Below are positions 56,834-64,000 of a stretch of DNA of 64,000 nucleotides, piece by piece. Source of the DNA: Pseudomonadota bacterium. GTDB lineage: Bacteria > Pseudomonadota > Gammaproteobacteria > Pseudomonadales > Oceanobacteraceae. Made by a program: the position numbers and the translations under genes. The stretch covers positions 57,366 through 121,365 of the forward strand of contig JAIXHJ010000012.1 of assembly GCA_030145845.1 (NCBI GenBank). The letters are read 5' to 3'. Position 1 is the stretch's first letter; every line of letters begins with the position of its first letter. The notes under the pieces were generated by a model. It did no database searches. It saw only the letters and a list, made by a program, of their open reading frames with translations, and was not told the origin of the DNA.

Positions 56834-59074
56834 TTACTGCCGCCACACCGGCTGCCAGCCATGGCGCATGGCCATGGTCGCCGCATGCGGCTTACGCACC
56901 AGAGCACCATCCGCAGCGGTGCTGAATACTCTGGCGTTCAGGCGGGCAAAATGTTCCATAACCTGCGGATGCGGATGACCGAAACGGTTATTGAATCCGG
57001 CACTGACCCACACCTCCCGTGGCTGCACCGCCCGCAGGAACTGCATGGATGAGCTGCTGCGGCTGCCATGGTGACCGGCGACCAGCACCTCAGAACGCAG
57101 TTCTCTGCCATAGACAGCCAGCAGAGCCGCCTCCCCGTCCTGCTCCAGGTCACCGGGCAGCAGAAAGCGCACGCCTTCCCACTCCACCTGCACCACACAG
57201 GACGCGTTATTATCCGATGGGCGCAGCTTCTCACGCTCCACCGGCGGCAGAACCAGAATGCGCCAGCGCAGTGCCCCGCTGACGGTTTTCCAGCCGGAAT
57301 CTGAGCGCTGGCAATCCGCTGTCGGCACACTATCGAGTGGCTGCCCTGACCAGATGTTATTCACCGTCAGGCCCGACTGCTCGGCGCGGCGCAGGAACCC
57401 CGGCAGACCGCCGGCGTGATCCTGATCGGAATGGCTCACAATCAGACCGGCCACGGCCTGTGGCGCAGTATTCAGTAACGACGGCAGGAGAATGGCAGAA
57501 CCGATATCAAACGCCGGCGAAAAACGGGCACCGGTGTCATACACCAGCGCCTGCCCCTCAGAGGTAAAATAAAGCGCCAGCCCCTGGCCGGCATCGGTCA
57601 GCCGTACTTCATCCGTGGCGGATGGACGGCCAGTGAACAGCCCCGCCAGCATCAGCAGTGTCACACCCAGCGACAGCAGGCGCGGTACCCCCAGCCAGAG
57701 CAGAATTAACAACAGATACCAGAGCAAAAACAGCGTCAGTGGCAACCCTCCGCTCTGCGGCAGGTTGAGCTCAGCCACCCACTGCAGCCACTGCCAGAAG
57801 CGATCACCGCACCACAGCAGTAACGCCTGTAACGGCGGCCAGGCGGTCAGCGCGGCCATAAATGCCAGCGGCAGAATAATCAGACTGACCAGGGGTACCG
57901 CCAGCAGATTGGCCAGCACATGACTGAACCCGGCCACCTGCCCCCACAGCACGACCAATGGCAGCATGGCCATAAACACCACCCACTGCGGCATCACCAG
58001 TGCCTGCCAGCGCGGGCTGATGCGACCACTGAAAAAACCGATCAGCGCCAGTACGGCGAGAAAAGAAAACCCCAGTCCCGGCCGCGTCCACAACAGGGGG
58101 TTAAACAGCAACAGGCCGGCGAGAACCCACAGCAGGCTGTCAGCCCAGTCCAGACGCCAGCGACTGCCGGCAACCAGTCCGGCCACCATCACCATCAGCC
58201 ACGCCCGCTGCAGGGCAATACCATAACCGGCAAGCCAGACGTACAGAGCGGTAAAACTTCCCATCACCAACAACCGGATCAGCTGCGGTGCCAGCGAGCG
58301 CCGGCCGATGGCTGCACTGGCGCGCCACAACAGGCCGCTCCACAACCAGGCCAGCCAGCCGGCAAAGCCTACATGCAGACCACTGACGACCAGCAGATGC
58401 AGGGTTCCGCTCTGCTGAGCCAGTTGCCATTGCGCCGCTGAAAAAGCCGACTGCTGGCCAAATACCAGCCCGGCAACCCATGGCCAGACACCGGCTTCAA
58501 GCCGCTCTTGCACGGAAGCAATCAACTCTGTACGCAGCGGCGTGGTACTGCCAGCCAGTACTTCACCCCGACGGATATAGCCCGTGGCATCGATCCCGGC
58601 GGACAGCAGATAGGCGGTGTAATCAAAGGCCAGACCGTTAACAAAACTGCGCGGACTGCGCAGCACCACATCCGCCTGCAACCGGGCACCGGCCTGCAAC
58701 CCCGGCGGTGCCTGATACCAGTTCAGCTGCATCTGCCGCAACTCAGGCAGCTCCGCCGGCTTCGACTGCCACTGCAATGGCATTACCCGCAGGCGCAGAC
58801 CCTGCTCACGTTCGGTCACCGACTCAACCTGCAGCGTCAGGCTGGCGGTGCTGCGGTCAAGTCCGGGCGGCAGGCGGTGACGGATCTGCATATCAACCCA
58901 GCAGGAAGACCACAGCAGGGCCGTTAATGCCGGCAGAAGCAGCAGACGGAATGCCGGCCGGTACAGCGTCAGCAGCAACAGTGGTGCAATAACCGCAGCA
59001 CTGACCGGCGGAGAAATCATACTGCCAGCAATCACGGCAGCAATCACAAGAAGCAGAGTCTGTTGCATTGCCAC
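56834..59074 (-). CDS. comEC: DNA uptake channel ComEC/Rec2
   Basis: 746 residues (P. aeruginosa about 740). An N-terminal DUF4131 region with hydrophobic helices is followed by the Competence domain of many membrane helices (LLVVSGLHVGFAGWLAWLWSG as a region), and a C-terminal metallo-beta-lactamase-like domain with the metal-binding SHSDQDHAGG and VAGHHGSRSSSS. It carries single-stranded DNA across the inner membrane during transformation. The full-length gene suggests, but does not prove, competence. It is followed by exbB on the same strand. Confidence 0.9.
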   Translation of the reverse strand: MAMQQTLLLVIAAVIAGSMISPPVSAAVIAPLLLLTLYRPAFRLLLLPALTALLWSSCWVDMQIRHRLPPGLDRSTASLTLQVESVTEREQGLRLRVMPLQWQSKPAELPELRQMQLNWYQAPPGLQAGARLQADVVLRSPRSFVNGLAFDYTAYLLSAGIDATGYIRRGEVLAGSTTPLRTELIASVQERLEAGVWPWVAGLVFGQQSAFSAAQWQLAQQSGTLHLLVVSGLHVGFAGWLAWLWSGLLWRASAAIGRRSLAPQLIRLLVMGSFTALYVWLAGYGIALQRAWLMVMVAGLVAGSRWRLDWADSLLWVLAGLLLFNPLLWTRPGLGFSFLAVLALIGFFSGRISPRWQALVMPQWVVFMAMLPLVVLWGQVAGFSHVLANLLAVPLVSLIILPLAFMAALTAWPPLQALLLWCGDRFWQWLQWVAELNLPQSGGLPLTLFLLWYLLLILLWLGVPRLLSLGVTLLMLAGLFTGRPSATDEVRLTDAGQGLALYFTSEGQALVYDTGARFSPAFDIGSAILLPSLLNTAPQAVAGLIVSHSDQDHAGGLPGFLRRAEQSGLTVNNIWSGQPLDSVPTADCQRSDSGWKTVSGALRWRILVLPPVEREKLRPSDNNASCVVQVEWEGVRFLLPGDLEQDGEAALLAVYGRELRSEVLVAGHHGSRSSSSMQFLRAVQPREVWVSAGFNNRFGHPHPQVMEHFARLNARVFSTAADGALVRKPHAATMAMRHGWQPVWRQ

Positions 59075-59119
59075 TCCCTGGCATAATCGGCATAATCGGC
59101 CCGCGATAACCAGCTGGCG

Positions 59120-59668
59120 ATGTCCATGCCTAAAAAATTCCTTAAAAAGTTCTTTCCGTCGCCGGAACAGGTGCAGGGTAATCCTTCCCTGCGCTTTTTA
59201 GCCCCACTGTTTGTCAAACCCAACCTGTGGCATATCAACCGGCGTTCGGTGGCGCGGGCCTTTCTGGTCGGCCTGTTCTGCGCCATGCTGCCTTTACCCT
59301 TTCAGATGGGCATCGCTGCATTCATCGCGTTTTATGCCAACGCCAATGTACCGATATCCATCGGCCTGGTATGGATCACCAACCCCTTTACCATGCCGCC
59401 GATTTTTTATGCCACTTACCGCTTCGGCGTGTGGCTGCTGAACAGCCCGCCCAGGGAGTTCAGCATCGAACTGTCGGTGGATTGGGTATTATCAGAACTG
59501 GGGGCCATCTGGGAACCCCTGCTGACCGGCTCCGTTGTTGCCGGCCTGATCTGCGGCATGATTGGTTTTATTGCCATTCAGATTGCCTGGCGGCGCCATG
59601 TTATCCGTAACTGGAAGAAACGCCGGCTGACCCGTCTGAAACGGGCCGCCGAGCAGGAAGAAGTCTGA
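59120..59668 (+). CDS. DUF2062 membrane protein
   Basis: 182 residues with three probable membrane helices (FCAMLPLPFQMGIAAFIAFYA, IGLVWITNPFTMPPIFYATY and a later SVVAGLICGMIGFIAI). The landmarks VGLFCAMLPLPFQM, NPFTMPPIFY and YRFG define DUF2062. The basic C-terminus (RNWKKRRLTRLKR) is probably cytosolic. Function unknown. In pseudomonads it also lies between comEC and lolD. It converges with lolD, with one base between the stops. Confidence 0.85.
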   Translation: MSMPKKFLKKFFPSPEQVQGNPSLRFLAPLFVKPNLWHINRRSVARAFLVGLFCAMLPLPFQMGIAAFIAFYANANVPISIGLVWITNPFTMPPIFYATYRFGVWLLNSPPREFSIELSVDWVLSELGAIWEPLLTGSVVAGLICGMIGFIAIQIAWRRHVIRNWKKRRLTRLKRAAEQEEV

Positions 59669-59669
59669 C

Positions 59670-60356
59670 TCAGCTGCTGTGCAACGCCTGATCGCGCAGA
59701 TGCAGGCAGCGGTTCATCCTTGCGGCCAGTGACTGATCGTGCGTCACCATCACAAACGCGGTATCCGACTCGGTGGTCAGTGCCAGCATGGCATTTTCCA
59801 CCTGACGGGCCGTCTGTTCATCCAGGTTACCGGTCGGCTCATCCAGCAGCACCAGCCGCGGACGGTTAACCAGCGCGCGGGCAATCGCCGTACGTTGCCG
59901 TTCACCGCCGGACAATTCTGACGGCTTGTGCTCCACCCGGTGCGCCAGACCCAGCTGTGCCAGACATTCCTTCGCCCGTGCAGCCGCCTGTGCCCGCCCG
60001 ATACCCGCCAGCAGCTGCGGCATCATCACATTTTCCAGCGCCGTAAATTCCGATAGCAGATGATGAAACTGATACACAAAACCAACATCGCGGTTACGCA
60101 GTGCGGTACGTTCGTTTTCGCTCATTGCTGCCAGTGAATGGCCACCGATAGTGACCTCGCCGGCGTCCACCGAATCCAGCCCACCCAGTGCATTCAGCAG
60201 CGTGGTTTTGCCAGAGCCAGAGGCACCGACAATGGCCACGGTTTCGCCGGCATTAACGGTCAGATCAATGTTATCCCACACCGTGACCTGCTGAGGCCCG
60301 TTGGCATAGGTTTTACGCAACTGACGGGCAATCAGTACTGCCTGCTGATCATTCAT
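59670..60356 (-). CDS. lolD: Lipoprotein-releasing ABC ATPase LolD
   Basis: 228 residues, starting at ATG 60356 (E. coli LolD 233). Walker A GASGSGKTTLL, signature LSGGERQR, Walker B VLLDEPTGNLD and the LolD family's own LGGLDSVDAGEVTIGG are clear. It drives release of outer-membrane lipoproteins to LolA. Eight bases overlap the permease gene upstream; a frame further upstream belongs to that gene. Confidence 0.95.
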   Translation of the reverse strand: MNDQQAVLIARQLRKTYANGPQQVTVWDNIDLTVNAGETVAIVGASGSGKTTLLNALGGLDSVDAGEVTIGGHSLAAMSENERTALRNRDVGFVYQFHHLLSEFTALENVMMPQLLAGIGRAQAAARAKECLAQLGLAHRVEHKPSELSGGERQRTAIARALVNRPRLVLLDEPTGNLDEQTARQVENAMLALTTESDTAFVMVTHDQSLAARMNRCLHLRDQALHSS

Positions 60357-61599
60357 AGCGCAGTGCCTCCGCTGGCTGTACACGGGAAGCCCGCCATGAC
60401 GGGTACAGGGTTGCCAGGAAACTGAGCAACAGGGACGCACTGGTGATAATGGCTACATCCTCCCACAGGAGCTGTGACGGCAGATAAGAAATAAAATAAA
60501 CATCGGCACTTAAGATTTTGAAACCAAAAAGGTTTTCAGCCCAGGCGACAATATCAGAAATGGTCAGCGCACCGGCAATCCCCAACAGGGTTCCGAGCAC
60601 CACCCCAACTACTCCGATGGCAATGCCCTGCACCATAAAGATTTTCATAATGGTCCCCGGCCGTGCGCCCATGGTGCGCAGGATGGCAATATCCGCCTGC
60701 TTATCCGTGACCACCATCACCAGCGTCGAAATAATATTGAAGGCAGCCACTGCAACGATGATCAGCAACAGCAGGCCAATCATGGTTTTTTCCATGCGGA
60801 TGGCATGAAACAGATTGCCCTGAGTACGGGTCCAGTCACTGCCGGTAAAATAACCGTCCAGCTGATTCACCAGCGTCCAGACCCCCTGCGGCGCATCAAA
60901 CAGGTTGCCGAACTTCACCCGGATGCCCTGTGCTTCTGCCGTCAGTCGTCCCAGTTTGCGGGCATCATCCAGGTTTACGATGGCCAGATTGGCATCCAGC
61001 TCAGCACCAACCGAGAAAATACCGGTAACCGTCAGACGTTTGATGCGCGGCAGCACACCCGCCGGCGACAGCGTCGCTTCCGGCAGCATCAGGGTAATCC
61101 TGTCACCCACCACCACGCGCAGATGACGCGCCAGCAGGTCGCCCAGCAGTACGCCGAATTCACCCGCCTGCAGTGTGCCGACATCTCCGTCCAGCATATG
61201 CTGCGGCAGAATGGAAACCTTGCTCTCGGAATCCGGATCCACACCCGTGACCATAACCCCCTGCACCCGGCCACCATAGCCCATCATGCCCTGCAGTCGC
61301 GTCATTGGGGCCGCACCGACCACACCGGGCTGCTGTTCAATACGTTGCACCAGGGAGCGCCAGTCCTGTACGCCCCCCTGCTCATAGATCACGCCGTGCG
61401 GCACCATACCGAGAATGCGTTCGCGCAGTTCGCGGTCAAAGCCGTTCATCACCGACAACACCAGAATCAGCACCGCCACCCCCAGCGTCATGCCGATCAT
61501 GGAAGAAGCCGAGATAAAAGAAATAAAGTGATTGCGCCGCTTGGCCGCGAGATAACGCAGACCGATCCAGAACGGCAGGGAAAGTCCGGAAGTTTTCAT
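60349..61599 (-). CDS. lolC: Lipoprotein-releasing permease LolC/LolE
   Basis: 416 residues (LolC/LolE about 400-415). It has an N-terminal membrane helix (FISASSMIGMTLGVAVLILVLSV, as a region), a large periplasmic domain (about 50-270) and three C-terminal helices of the FtsX type (IAVGVVG..., VVGVVLGTLLGIAGAL, and VAIITSASLLLSFLATLYP). LolC and LolE cannot be told apart by eye. Only this one permease is present beside lolD; a second copy is not in the window. The protein may be a LolF-like single permease or one of two. Confidence 0.85.
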   Translation of the reverse strand: MKTSGLSLPFWIGLRYLAAKRRNHFISFISASSMIGMTLGVAVLILVLSVMNGFDRELRERILGMVPHGVIYEQGGVQDWRSLVQRIEQQPGVVGAAPMTRLQGMMGYGGRVQGVMVTGVDPDSESKVSILPQHMLDGDVGTLQAGEFGVLLGDLLARHLRVVVGDRITLMLPEATLSPAGVLPRIKRLTVTGIFSVGAELDANLAIVNLDDARKLGRLTAEAQGIRVKFGNLFDAPQGVWTLVNQLDGYFTGSDWTRTQGNLFHAIRMEKTMIGLLLLIIVAVAAFNIISTLVMVVTDKQADIAILRTMGARPGTIMKIFMVQGIAIGVVGVVLGTLLGIAGALTISDIVAWAENLFGFKILSADVYFISYLPSQLLWEDVAIITSASLLLSFLATLYPSWRASRVQPAEALRYE

Positions 61600-61833
61600 G
61601 AAGTCCTTAAATGCTATGCGGAAAGCCCACAGAAACGCTGGTGCAAGTGTGCCCGACCGGCGGCCTTCTGGCGAGTCCTGAGACAGGACCCGACAAAAGA
61701 TTCTGACCTTAACGGAAAAATTTCTGCGGCAAAAGTTCCCTGGTCACTAAACGGCCTGAAGCGCCCTTGGCAGAGACAACCCGCTGAACTAGCGTCAATC
61801 AGACTGTCATCAGCTTCCCGCGGGAGATCAGTT

Positions 61834-62463
61834 ATGACTGCAATAAACACCATCCGCTGCGCATTATTGCCCTGCCTTCTGCTGCCCGGACTGGCATCCG
61901 CTGACATCCGTGAAATTCCGGCCGCAGAAATGACTGAGGCCTATATCCGCGATTCCACCGTCATTATCCCGCAACAGAAAACCACACCGGAGCGGGAGAA
62001 AAAGTCGCTGAATGTGCGCGTATCCCCGGCAGACGAAGCTTACCGTGAAGGTGAAAGTCTGCGCCCGGCCACAGAGTCGCTCAGCACGACCGGGAACCCG
62101 GCCGACGACAACCTGGCAGAGCGCAACAGCGCCGCGCTCGATTCACTGCAGACGTATGACTTCAGCCCGCCGCTGCTGGACCCGGCACAGGCCGGGCGGG
62201 ATGCCATTCTGCGCGAACTGCTGGCGCTCGACCCCGCCACGCCGATTGATTACAGCAGCCTGCAGTTTCCGACCACCGTCAGTACCGATATCCCTCCACC
62301 GGCCGGTACCAGCTATGACATTACGCCCGGGCAGTTTTCCATCAGCATTCCCAACAGCAACAACTACCCGTCCGACAGCTACGCTACGCCCGGCGGGGAA
62401 TACCAGGTGGATGTCACCCCCTCGGACATCACTTTCACCATCAGACTGCCGCAGAATCAGTAA
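61834..62463 (+). CDS. Orphan secreted protein
   Basis: 209 residues after a CGGGAGA site. A signal peptide (residues 1-24, ending LASA) is followed by a long low-complexity chain rich in Pro, Ser, Thr and Asp, with repeated-looking pieces such as IPPPAG, SISIPNSNNYPSD and DVTPSDITFTIRLP. No cysteine occurs in the mature part. I recognise no domain. A disordered or beta-rich exported protein, perhaps a surface or periplasmic linker, is possible. It diverges from lolC. Confidence 0.7.
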   Translation: MTAINTIRCALLPCLLLPGLASADIREIPAAEMTEAYIRDSTVIIPQQKTTPEREKKSLNVRVSPADEAYREGESLRPATESLSTTGNPADDNLAERNSAALDSLQTYDFSPPLLDPAQAGRDAILRELLALDPATPIDYSSLQFPTTVSTDIPPPAGTSYDITPGQFSISIPNSNNYPSDSYATPGGEYQVDVTPSDITFTIRLPQNQ

Positions 62464-62573
62464 CAGAACAAACGTACCATAAAGCACAGCAATCTTTATC
62501 CCGCAAGGCCAACCGGGTTTTCCCTATGCAACAAAAAACCTTTTAATATCAGTTAGATAGATACAGCAAAGCA

Positions 62574-62599
62574 CACAGTTACAAAAACATACAACTGTG
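62574..62599. repeat. 7-bp inverted repeat in the hydrolase upstream region
   Basis: CACAGTT and AACTGTG, 12 bases apart, lie about 60 bases before the hydrolase gene. The spacing suits a dimeric regulator's operator; no family is assigned. Confidence 0.4.
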
Positions 62600-62660
62600 G
62601 TCATTTGTCTATAAATGGGATAGAGTCAGGGCACAATAAAAATAAAAGAGCAGTCGCGCC

Positions 62661-63980
62661 ATGCAGTTCTCATCCTATTCCCCGGCCGCCCTGCGGGCTG
62701 CGCCGAAGACACAGATGCTGGTTACCTCCCGGGGCCGGTACCAGGTCAGTTATCAGGCTTTCAGCCACCCGGCGAACCGCCGCAAAACACCGGTGATGTT
62801 CCTCGGCGGAGCGTTCCAGAGCTTTTCCTCCTTCCGCAGTGAAGTGGAACGTGTACTCACCACCCATCCGGTGGTACTGGCCGATTTTCCGTCGCAGGGC
62901 AGCAATGAACAGCTGGCACCGGAACTGTCACTCAACGACTACGCGGTGTTGATTGAACACTTCTGCCAGCAGACTGAGCTGCAGCGTGTGATCATGCTCG
63001 GTGTCAGCTATGGCTCGGCCATGGCCACCCTGTTTGCTACGGCCTTTCCGCAGCGCGTTGAGCGGCTGCTGCTGTCCGGCATCACCTGTTTCCGCCGCGA
63101 CACCCTGATCACCCTGCTGGAAGATTCACTGCAACTGCTCAGCGCCGGAGAGATGGATGCCTTTGCCAGCACGGCAGTGTGTAACCTGATTAACCATAAC
63201 CGCCTGCAGGAAACCCGCGTCAGCCCGACCTACCGGCGCCTGCTCTACCGCCAGATAGCCCGGCTGAATAACAATGAACGCCAGCGCTATGCGCAGAACA
63301 CCCGCCGCCTGCTCGACTTCCCTGGGTTCACGGAATACCCCCGTTGTCCGGTACTGATCGCCACCGGTGAGTACGACAACTTCACCCTGCCCGCTGAAAA
63401 TGCCGCGGTTGCCAGACAGTGTGAGAACGCCACCTTTGCTGTCATCCATAACGCCGACCATCTGGCCCAGTTCGAACAGAAAGACAGTGCCGGCATCCTC
63501 TTTCACCGCTTTATGTGCGGTGAAGCGGTCGACAATATTGACGGTGTAACCGTGTGCGATGCCAGCCGCTTTGCCAGCCAGGACCAGCGTCTGCAGCCAA
63601 GGTTGCGACCACTGAATCAGCCCTATCGCCTGCTGGATCACAACAACGGGCAGGTGCACAGCGTGCGTATCCGCAATATTCATTTCGCCGGCTGCGAGCT
63701 GGAGGTGCTGCATTCGGACCTCAGCCTGAACAGCGATGCACAGGAACTGTGGCTGGAACTGCCACAGACCGGCTGCCGCTACCATGTACGTATTCTCGAA
63801 CGGCAGCGGCGTACACTGCGCTGCCTGATTATCCAGCGCGATCTGAAAGACGCCGATCGGCTGCTGCAGTATCTCGTGAAGCCCGCCGCGATAAATAGCA
63901 GCAGAATGATGCAATATTTACAGTCTCTGAGTTGTTGCAGAGACTGTAATAGAATTGCAGATGGTCAGAATGTTGTGTAG
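62661..63980 (+). CDS. Alpha/beta hydrolase with C-terminal PilZ-like domain
   Basis: 439 residues. Residues about 20-285 are an alpha/beta hydrolase with triad Ser116 (GVSYGS), Asp239 (GEYDNF) and His267 (NADHLAQF); the order and LADFPSQG resemble RhlA, the enzyme making hydroxyalkanoyloxy-alkanoate lipids. Residues about 315-410 look like a PilZ barrel, with VRIRNIHFAGCELEV in the position of DxSxxG, but RxxxR is missing. The last 30 residues (from about residue 410) are Cys-rich (LSCCRDC) and coincide with a perfect inverted repeat. The C-terminus near the window end may still be natural, as a stop is present. Confidence 0.7.
   Translation: MQFSSYSPAALRAAPKTQMLVTSRGRYQVSYQAFSHPANRRKTPVMFLGGAFQSFSSFRSEVERVLTTHPVVLADFPSQGSNEQLAPELSLNDYAVLIEHFCQQTELQRVIMLGVSYGSAMATLFATAFPQRVERLLLSGITCFRRDTLITLLEDSLQLLSAGEMDAFASTAVCNLINHNRLQETRVSPTYRRLLYRQIARLNNNERQRYAQNTRRLLDFPGFTEYPRCPVLIATGEYDNFTLPAENAAVARQCENATFAVIHNADHLAQFEQKDSAGILFHRFMCGEAVDNIDGVTVCDASRFASQDQRLQPRLRPLNQPYRLLDHNNGQVHSVRIRNIHFAGCELEVLHSDLSLNSDAQELWLELPQTGCRYHVRILERQRRTLRCLIIQRDLKDADRLLQYLVKPAAINSSRMMQYLQSLSCCRDCNRIADGQNVV
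63918..63949. repeat. 12-bp perfect inverted repeat at the hydrolase gene end
   Basis: TTACAGTCTCTG and its exact complement flank an eight-base loop, 32 bases before the hydrolase stop codon. It encodes the Cys-rich tail of that protein. No U run follows, so a plain terminator is unlikely; an operator or an RNA hairpin for the next gene is possible. Confidence 0.6.
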
Positions 63981-64000
63981 ATCAGCTCCTTACAAGGCTT

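Noticed and set aside
60805..62463. A 552-codon open frame on the plus strand.
   Set aside because: Its first 340 codons are antisense to the well-supported lolC gene; only the part from 61834, with its own ribosome site and signal peptide, is kept as a gene.
1..64000. CRISPR arrays, insertion sequences, integrases or prophage genes.
   Set aside because: No regularly spaced direct repeats, transposase motifs or phage structural proteins were seen; gene order is that of a core chromosome.

Overview
The window is chromosomal DNA of a gammaproteobacterium. Gene order (tig-clpP-clpX-lon-hupB-tRNA-Asp-ppiD; comEC-exbB-exbD-msbA-lpxK-Trm112-ptp-murB with lolD/lolC beside it; dnaQ-rnhA-yafS-mltD) and gene content (NhaB, an HsbR/HsbA-like switch, PilZ proteins, a standalone ChpA-like protein, CysI plus DUF934) fit a marine Oceanospirillales relative such as the Thalassolituus/Oceanobacter group. 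That placement is inference from synteny, not from a search. Coding is dense on both strands. I see no insertion sequence, prophage, integrase or CRISPR array.

1-16 kb: a DUF4062 gene cut by the window edge, an AEC-family permease, a small basic protein with rlmG and a yigZ-family gene, a PilZ protein, an AT-rich gap, two lineage-type unknowns, trhP (yegQ), a periplasmic protein joining an MlaC-like domain to a solute-binding domain, rluA, then a minus-strand block (DUF1461 membrane protein, two alpha/beta hydrolases, sixA, DUF4389, gpsA, HsbA-like STAS protein, HsbR-like phosphatase). A second PilZ gene follows a good sigma-54 promoter candidate, and nfuA shares its terminator.

16-30 kb: metH, a MATE exporter, a glycerophosphodiesterase, cysI overlapping a DUF934 gene, a CPA2 antiporter without a regulatory domain, sohB, an SCP2 protein, a membrane protein and a 550-residue ChpA-N-terminus-like protein. 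30-39 kb: nhaB, dnaQ-rnhA-yafS, mltD, an orphan family-5 solute-binding protein, ppiD and tRNA-Asp.

39-50 kb: the proteostasis block hupB, lon, clpX, clpP, tig (all minus), three tRNAs (His, Arg, Pro) from one strong promoter, folD, then cysS and glnS. 50-62 kb: ppiB-lpxH, and a long minus-strand envelope block (murB, ptp, Trm112-like, lpxK, msbA, exbD, exbB, comEC; lolD-lolC) that handles lipid A, peptidoglycan precursors and lipoprotein export. kdsB, which often sits in this cluster in pseudomonads, is absent. 62-64 kb: an orphan secreted protein and an alpha/beta hydrolase with a C-terminal PilZ-like domain.

Most of the window is housekeeping. The parts that look least described are the MlaC/solute-binding fusion, the hydrolase-PilZ-like fusion, the ChpA-like protein with Gln at the expected phospho-His position, the sigma-54/PilZ unit and several structured intergenic repeats.
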